The notes under the pieces are model-generated. The model was not told where the DNA came from, made no database searches, and saw only the letters and a list, made by a program, of their open reading frames with translations. A program made the position numbers and the translations under genes. A stretch of 64,000 nucleotides of DNA, taken from assembly GCA_023614405.1 (NCBI GenBank), contig JAJUPC010000230.1, positions 62,001 through 126,000 of the forward strand, given 5' to 3'. This DNA is from Avena insularis (Eukaryota; Streptophyta; Magnoliopsida; Poales; Poaceae). Of this stretch, positions 57,524 through 64,000 are shown in pieces (the stretch's first letter is position 1; each line of letters starts with the position of its first letter).

Positions 57524-58454
57524 GAACTCGTTTTTCTGTCTAGTAGTTAGGGTTCGGGCAATAAATCTGTCTCAACTCTATTTTCACACCGGCGATGACC
57601 TTCACGGCGATGCCTCGGAGTTGATGGCAAGGTGTGCTGGTCGGTCCTTCAGATCGATAGCTTAGTTTTCTCGTCTTCTTCAGATCTGGCGATATCGGTT
57701 TCTCGATGTGTCGCTGGTGTTATCCACAACGACATAGACGGCGGGGACAAGTTGGTGAGCAAGGATATTGGTTCAGAGGTGGTGGATCTGTCATTATTCT
57801 CGGACTTTGTCGATGAGAGACAGCGGGTCTTGGTTCAAGAAAGCACGCGGGGACCTTTTCGGTCAACATGCCATAGCGATATGTGCCTCCCTGCATGTAG
57901 CAATGCCCGTTTATCGACTCACAAAGCCTCGTTAGCGATGATGTTTTTTTTGGATCTTGCACTATTGGAGGTTCGACGTCTACTCCGGCGTGCTCCCGAC
58001 ATTATTGGAGTTAACAGTCGCTGGCTTTGGTGGGTGTAAGAAATCTTAGGGATCGTTTTATATTTCTTGGTCTCTTATTCTGCATAATTTATAGAATAAT
58101 TATTTTATCTCAATCTATCTTTTAATGTTCATATATGTTGTTCTATGTAACTTGATTTTCGATTAATAACGACGACACGATGGTGGTCTTCTTGCTTGCG
58201 CATATCGGCGATGATAGTAACAACGGCGCAGTTGTCTTCGGGGCACGAGGAACCGGCCGGCGCGAACGGATTTTGGTCGTCATACTAGAGGCTTGTCAAA
58301 TTAGGATCATGCACACATTCTGAAATTCTGTTGCTTGGGGATATAATTCGAGAATATAATTCTAATCAAGATCGTGACCTCCTATTCCTCTGAATACTTT
58401 GGCTCGATTCTACATGTGTATGTAGAATATAATTCGAGAAATTGTTCCACGTCC
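57524..58454. other. Gene-free stretch right of the CACTA element
   Basis: The plus strand passes from a moderately GC-rich block with GATC(T/G)GGCGAT-like phrases to an AT-rich part near 58080-58165. It could be a noncoding retroelement copy, but no ends were found. No gene is supported; the 135-residue plus-strand frame at 57632-58039 shows no domain. Confidence 0.3.
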
Positions 58455-58552
58455 TTGTACGTACGTACGTACGCAGGTTCAAAATGGCATGAAGAGCGGG
58501 AATCTAAACCAGGACTTATCTTAAAAAATATACGATTAGCATGTGTTCCCCG
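58455..58552 (+). repeat. Diverged copy of the PP1 3' flanking sequence
   Basis: CGTACGCAGGTTCAAAATGG, then AAACCAGGA and TACGATTAGCATGTGTTC, appear in the same order 3' of the PP1 gene at about 44778-44893 (CACACAGGTTCAAAATGACA, AAACCAGGA, TACGATTAGCATGTGTTC). The copy here is shorter by about 20-30 bases. No PP1 coding sequence is seen next to it. Confidence 0.6.
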
Positions 58553-58615
58553 TGTATCACCAGCGGTACTAATTATGTCTAGTTTCTTCTTCTTCGAAAT
58601 TCACCGATCTATTAA

Positions 58616-59669
58616 GGAAAAAGTCTATTTTAAACCCCAAACACGTAGAGGTCTCCTCGATCAATCCCTGATGTCAAAATCCCGGTCGTTGACGCCCTGA
58701 ACTTACTAATCCCGGTCTAAATCAAACCTTGGAGATGTTTGGTACACCAGGAAACAACTACTCTGGCCGGGATCATTTTCTATTTTTCCTTTTTTTCCCA
58801 GCATTCCCTACCTTTCTTTCCCGGTGGAGGTCAAGGCAGGGTCTCGCCAGCCAGGGATGCTTGGAGATACGTGGGAAGGCAGAGCAAGGGAGGCCGCTTC
58901 CTTCTGCACGCACACTAGAGCTGACGATCGCCGCGTCCTCTCCCGCTCTCCCCGCTTGGCCACGATGCGCACCTGATGTCGCCTCCATGGCCGCCTCCTA
59001 GCACCGCTGCTCCAGGCCTCCCCGAACGAGGCAAATGTACCCAAGATGTCCGCCTTGTTGTCGGGCTTCTCCTTGCCGAAGGACTAATCCAAGGGAGCTC
59101 TGAAACGATTGAATCGAGCTCATCTTCCTGGCATCTGACCGTCGCTCATCGTCGACTGGACGTCGCCTCCGACATCCTCCGGCTAATCCGAGCCCACCTA
59201 CGAAATCCTAGTGATCTGCTAGTGCGGTTGGACAATTTCCCGCCCCTTCCCGTGCATCATGTCGTTGTTCCGACGACCGCCGCCGTACGCCGCCGCTCAG
59301 GTGGTCACCAACATCACGTCCGGTGACCATAGACACTCGCGCAGCCGCCGTTTTGCTCGAAGGGAAGTGAAGACCTTGATCCGCATGATCCCACGCTCCA
59401 GGAATCCCTCCTCTGCCGTGGCCGTTGTGTACCCTACGCGCTAGATGCTGCTAGGGGGCGCGCAGGCGAGCTGTCCCTCTCATCCTGGACTACATAATTA
59501 AGAAGGGTTGTTTTTGTAAAAAAAAATCCTACACGGCAACGGACAACTAGGCCCAAGGTTAGATTTAGACCGGGATTAGTAAGTTCAGGATGTCAACGAC
59601 CGGGATTTCGACATCAAAGTTTAATCGGACGGACCTCTACAAGTTCATTGTTTAAAATAGACTTTTTCC
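58616..59669. mobile_element. Mutator-like element with GC-rich interior, possible Pack-MULE
   Basis: Inverted ends of about 120 bp start GGAAAAAGTCTATTTTAAAC and share CCCGGTCGTTGAC and CTGAACTTACTAATCCCGGT. A perfect 9-bp duplication, ATCTATTAA, lies at 58607-58615 and 59670-59678. The interior (58740-59550) is much more GC-rich than the arms and looks gene-derived, with Ser/Pro/Arg-rich frames in more than one phase but no recognised domain and no transposase. Such elements often carry copied gene pieces; the source gene here is not recognised. Confidence 0.85.
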
Positions 59670-59678
59670 ATCTATTAA

Positions 59679-60270
59679 TAATCATCAACGACAATACAAA
59701 GGAGTATAAAAGTAATAAAATTTATAAATAGGTCATTGGACCACTTAGCGACGACTACGTACCCTAGGACAAGCAGAAGATACGTCGCCGTCCTCGCCCC
59801 TCTAACAACGAATCCAGATAAAGTTTGTCATAATAGAGCTTGTTGTAGTAGACGGAAGAAAAGTTATCGTGCTAAGGTCTCGAAGGAACAGCGCACCAGA
59901 GTAGCAACCATCATCGAAGATGACAATCATAAATCAGAAGAGACTGATCTCAAAACCACACGAAAGAATACAAAAGATGACCATATCCCGAGAGAATTCA
60001 TCGGACACACGACTCTACGCGCCCTCCGTCAACGCGAGGCACACCATCAGAGCAAGGATAGGGCGAAAAGTATCTTATTACGACTTCTGGGCGTAGCCAC
60101 CACCTCAACATCTTGAACAAGACACTGAAAACAGTCTAAACGAAAAACATGAATCTTCCTGCCGGCGAGAGGCCGTGGTCCGTCACATCTCCAAGGCACC
60201 AAGGCCACCGGAGACGGAGCGGATCGGCGACGCCGCCGACAGGAGGGATAAAACCCTAGATTGATTTCAC
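59679..60270 (-). mobile_element. Possible LINE-like noncoding repeat
   Basis: Phrases such as TTAGCGACGACTACG, TTGTTGTAGTAGACGG, CGTGCTAAGGTC and CAGCGCACCAGAGTAGCAAC, ending near AGGGATAAAACCCTAG, match a common Triticeae repeat that I recall as a non-LTR retroelement 3' part on the minus strand. There is no coding function. The plus-strand frame at 59736-60116 is a by-product. Confidence 0.35.
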
Positions 60271-60420
60271 AAGAGCTGCCGCCTCTCTCTTACCCTATGC
60301 GTGTACCGGTTCGGTGTTTCCTTTGCCTTCTATCAAACCTTCCTTACAGAGGTAATTATGTCTAGTTAGCCGTACTTTATTTGGCAAGCATAAGAAAAAA
60401 AACTTATTCATTCTCTAATT

Positions 60421-60742
60421 CAGGATGAAGGTACGATTGATGGCCCGCAGCATCTAAAATCTTATATTATAAGTTATTATAAATTCTTGTTTGAGGCACC
60501 ACAAGAAAACTCTTTTTCATTAGATGAGTCCCAGACAAAGGATATTCCTCATGTTTCTGTTGAGGAAAATAATTTTCTGACCGCTCCTTACACTGAGGAG
60601 AAAGTTAATAAGTCTGTCTTCCAAATAGAACATAACAAAGCGACAGGGTGATGACTTCCCAGCAAAATTTTATCAAAAGTTCTAGAAAGTTATCAAGGTG
60701 GAATTGATGCGCTTATTTGAGTTTTGTAAGTAGGTCAGCTAC
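60421..60742 (+). pseudogene. LINE reverse transcriptase fragment, truncated
   Basis: A plus-strand frame reads a DEGTIDGPQHLKSYIISYY-like segment, then KSVFQIEHNKATG, a stop, and DDFPAKFYQKF, another stop, and KVIKVELMRLFEF. This is the start of a plant LINE reverse transcriptase domain, where EHNKAPGPDGFPAEFYQ is the usual form. It is cut at the right by the LTR beginning at 60743. Confidence 0.8.
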
Positions 60743-63146
60743 TGAAAGGATGCGGATGTCGCCTAGAGGGGGGGGGGGGTGAATAGGCGATTAAAACTTT
60801 TCCTAGAGTGGCTCAACAAAGGCGGAATTAAACTAGTGTTTACTTTGTAAAGCACAACCTAGAAACAACTAAGGTTTACCTATGTGCACCAACAACTTAT
60901 GCTAAGCAATACAAGCAACAAAGTGATAGCAAGATATATATTACTTCAAGCACGAAGGCTATCACGATGTAAAGTGCATAAGTAAAGAGCTCGGGTATAG
61001 AGATAACCGAGGCACGCGGGGACACCGATATTTTACCAAGTTCCTCCCAACATGGAGTACGTCTCGTTTGGAGATGGGGTGGTATCAAACCACCAATGCC
61101 ACAAAAGGCCTCCCTTATTCTCCGGTGAATCTCACCCCAACGGGAACGATCCACGCTTCCACTATCGGTGCACTTGTCGGTGGCAACCGGAACCTCTCAC
61201 AAGGTTGGGGCACAACTCCACAACTTAATTGGAGGCTCCCAACAAACGCCACAAAAGGCCTCACCAAATGTCACCAAGGCTAAAATGCCACCAAGGCCAC
61301 AACACCGTCTAGGGTTCCAAGAACCCAAGAGGGACAAGCTCCAATGAGCAATTCAAACCAAATCCTCCGAGGAGAACTCAAACCGATGTAACAAATGCAA
61401 ATGGCAAAAACACCACAAAGATGCTCAAATCCCTCACTCTCAAGTTCCAACAAAGCTATTAAAGCTATTGGGGGAACAAGAGAGGAGGAATCAAAGAGAC
61501 ACAAAATCCCCCAAAATCTAGATCCCCAAAGATACACTCACAAAGAGATGTTTTGGTTTGGTCAAAACGTAGATCTAGATCACCTCCAACAACCCCTCAA
61601 ATATATGCAAGAATCAAGGGAGGGGTGTGTAAAAATCAAGCTTAAAGAGTAAAGCAAATGGGGACAAAGCTTGGACAAGAAAAGGAGGAAGAAGTTTTTC
61701 TAAATAAAAATGGACAAAAGACTTATATAGGGCTAGCCAAAATATGGCCGTTGGGGCAATTTTTCTGGGCTGACCGGTAGTACCGGATTGGCCCGGTACT
61801 ACCGGACCGAACACAAACGCATACAGCGAGCGAGCCAGAGAGAGAGAGAAAGCGGTGGCAGCAGGCGGCGCGCGGGCTGACGCGCGCAGCAGCGGTCAGC
61901 GCATGCGGCAGCAGCAGCGGGCCCCGCACGGGGCCAGTGCATGCGCGGGTGCAGCGCAACAGCAAGGCAGAGCAGCAGCAGCTACGCAGCGGCACAGCGC
62001 AGCAGCACAGCTGGGCCATGCGGTCGCGCGCGCGACAGCAGCAGCGAGCGATGCGGCAGCAGCAGCAGACGCAATAGCGCCAGCGGGACCCAGGCAGCAG
62101 CGGCGCGGCCAATAGCGCGGGGCCAGTGGGAAGCGCGTACGCGGCGGCAGGCGGGATCGTGCGCTCGCACGCGCGAGTCAACGCGCCAACGGGCGGGGCC
62201 AGCGCGGGATCTAGATCTGGGCGAATCTGGGAAAAATCTGGACAAAGAAACTGGGCCGACCGGTACTACCGGCCCACCTGGGCGGTACTATCGGGCCGGT
62301 CGGTAGTACCGGAAAAAGGTATCTAGCCAGACAGAAAGAAAACGGACCGTTTTTAGGCCCGGGCGATAGTACCGGCCCGTCCGGGCGGTACTACCGCTGG
62401 GCCCAGAAAACAGACAAACAGACAAATATTTAAACGGCAATAACTTTTGACTGGAAGCTCCGATTGACCCGATTCAAATTGCGTTGGATAGAGGACGACA
62501 AGGGCTTCCCAATAAAAGGTGGAAATATTGATTATCACCAAGTGAGAAAGTATCAAGTAGAATAATGTGAAATACCTCACTTGGTGAGAAACCGAAAAGC
62601 CGCATAAATCAAAATCGCAACAAGATATATATGGGAGATCCGATTTTGATGAACAAGAGCTTGTTATGGAGATTACCACAAGCTCTATATCCTCACATGG
62701 ATAAGACCAAATAACACCCAAATATGATGATGCAAGTATGCAAAGGTTTGATCTCTCTCCGAACGATGTGGCCGAATTACTCATATGAGAGCCCCTCTTG
62801 ATAGTACGGTTATCTATCCTAAACCCGTTCTCATACACACAACGTGAGACCGGCAAAAGGGAAAACCTATCAAGATTATACCTTTGCCTTGAGAATTCCA
62901 CTTGAGCACGATGTAGACGGTCTTGCCCTTCTCAAGATGGAACGCCCTTCTTAATTCCTCATCATCGACCTCGCCTATTGAGCTTGCCCAACTTATCTTC
63001 TTTGCATTTCATCGAACTTGAAGCCAACACATGCTCCAAGCGATGCCAATGGACAAATCCTACAAGTATAAATTAATACAAACATTAGTCCATAAAGATT
63101 GTCATTAATTACCAAAACCACACATGGGGCCCAACATGTTCTTTCA
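60743..63146 (-). repeat. 3' LTR of a Copia element (SIRE/Opie/Maximus-like)
   Basis: On the minus strand the LTR begins TGAAAGAACATGTTGGGCCC and ends ...CGCATCCTTTCA, 2404 bp. The purine tract AAAATGGGGGAGAT lies directly before its start (63147-63160), marking this as the 3' LTR, with the element body to the right. The tract and the ATTACCAAAATGGGGGAGAT context are typical of the SIRE lineage. The right end of the element is outside the window, so a target duplication cannot be checked. Repeated GGTAGTACCGG palindromes lie inside. Confidence 0.75.
61765..62402. repeat. CGGTAGTACCGG palindromes and CAG/GC-rich tract in the LTR
   Basis: CCGGTAGTACCGG or CCGGTACTACCGG-type palindromes occur in pairs near 61770-61805, 62257-62311 and 62363-62395. 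Between them lies a low-complexity GCAGCAG/GCGCG tract (61850-62160). Frames here are low-complexity shadows. Confidence 0.7.
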
Positions 63147-64000
63147 ATCTCCCCCATTTTGGTAATTGATGACAATCCTTTTAAGAGGGTTTATATAAGG
63201 AATATTAATGAATAAAACGGTAATACCAATATCAAATACTACAAAAGTATGTGATATTGGTACCACCACCATATATAGAGCAAACTCCCCCACAATCTAT
63301 GTATGTGTGATGAACTTGAATTTCATTGCATATATTGCCAATCATTATCATTGGTGGAGTTTCCTCTATATATACCACATGCTAAGCAACAACAAAGATG
63401 CAAAAACATGAGAAGCAAATGCACAAGAACAAACTCAATGCATAAACCAACTTCCCTTAAACCCTCTAAAACTTCTCCCCCATTGGCATCGATTCCTCCA
63501 AAGGTGTGCTTTCGCACATATCCAATGATGAATACTTGGGAGGGAGGAGAACTATATCGAGGACCCGAAGGTTGCCAAAATAAAGTCAAATGATGTAGGC
63601 AATTACAAGGTCCGACAAACCGATTTGAAAACACCAAATGAGTCCAACTGGAAACTACAAGATATTATGAAATGAGCAGAAGAGTGCTTCAAATAACAAA
63701 TAGAGAAGCTCCCCAAGATTTGTGCATAATTAAAAATGAATGCATTAGAATACATAGTGCACAAATATGGAATCCTCGCTCCCCCATAAGCATTTAAAAC
63801 ACAATAAATGAGAAAGAAGACAAATGAGCATTATTAAATGAATTAGATGAGCTCCCCAAAGATAATGCACCAAATATGATAATTGCATTTGGGAACAAAG
63901 TGCATAGTCATGGAATCCTCACTCATCCAAATTTATTTAACAATACACGGCATGAGAGAACAAATATGAGTGTCCGAAGATGTAGACAAGAGGAACAATC
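63147..64000 (-). mobile_element. Internal 3' part of the same Copia element, continues past the window
   Basis: This is AT-rich DNA directly beside the purine tract, with no readable polyprotein. Two similar segments, near 63700-63790 and 63850-63930, share GCTCCCCAA(A/G)GAT, GTGCA(T/C)A and GGAATCC(T)C(G/A)CTC, an imperfect tandem duplication. SIRE-type elements carry long noncoding stretches between the polyprotein and the 3' LTR, which fits. Confidence 0.6.

Noticed and set aside
61855..62306. Frames in the CAG/GC-rich part of the LTR
   Set aside because: Low-complexity repeats give open frames on both strands; LTRs of this kind do not encode proteins.

Overview
This window looks like nuclear DNA of a grass, most likely a Pooideae species of the wheat/barley/rye type. 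The genes have plant-style introns and GC-rich grass codon use. They sit in a dense nest of transposable elements whose ends match families I know from Triticeae: BARE/WIS/Angela-like Copia LTRs, a TGATACGTC-type Gypsy-like LTR, Stowaway and Tourist MITEs, CACTA, Mutator, hAT, Helitron and LINE copies. The species cannot be fixed from the sequence alone.

Four host genes are well supported. (1) The 3' end of a receptor-like kinase lies at 63-823 (+); its start is outside the window. (2) An apparently intronless DYW-type PPR protein lies at 12522-14348 (+), close to Arabidopsis DYW2 (At2g15690), an organellar RNA C-to-U editing factor. (3) A five-exon DUF2062 membrane protein lies at 17093-20140 (-), with a hAT transposon in intron 3. 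(4) A PP1 protein phosphatase catalytic subunit lies at 43676-44724 (+), with two exons and an apparent GC-AG intron. A small acidic protein gene at 1503-1741 (+) seems broken by a one-base frameshift. An unrecognised coding-like fragment on the minus strand is split by a Copia insertion (24229-24425 and 32734-32957).

Region by region: 0-2.2 kb kinase end and small gene. 2.2-7.2 kb repeats with a Copia solo LTR (TSD TCCTC) and a Mutator-like foldback element (TSD GGTCGGATT). 7.8-11.7 kb a 5'-truncated LINE on the minus strand. 12-16.5 kb a Stowaway MITE, the PPR gene, and a downstream repeat region with a near-perfect 120-bp inverted repeat. 16.5-20.2 kb the DUF2062 gene. 20.2-24.2 kb MITEs and a LINE-like tail. 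24.4-32.7 kb a complete but decayed Copia element (TSD GATCT). 33.7-35.2 kb a solo Gypsy-like LTR (TSD AAGAA). 36.2-39.3 kb a decayed MuDR transposase gene. 40.2-43.3 kb abutting Helitrons with a nested Tourist MITE. 43.7-44.7 kb PP1. 45.4-57.5 kb a 12-kb CACTA element (TSD GAA) with decayed TNP2-type transposase and Ulp1-like genes. 58.6-59.7 kb a GC-rich Mutator-like, possible Pack-MULE, element (TSD ATCTATTAA). 60.4-64 kb a LINE reverse transcriptase fragment interrupted by a 2.4-kb LTR of a Copia element that runs off the window.

The host genes do not form a pathway; they are gene islands separated by repeats. Transposon boundaries were set by reading terminal motifs and target-site duplications directly. 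Family names and pathway roles come from general knowledge, and no database search was run.
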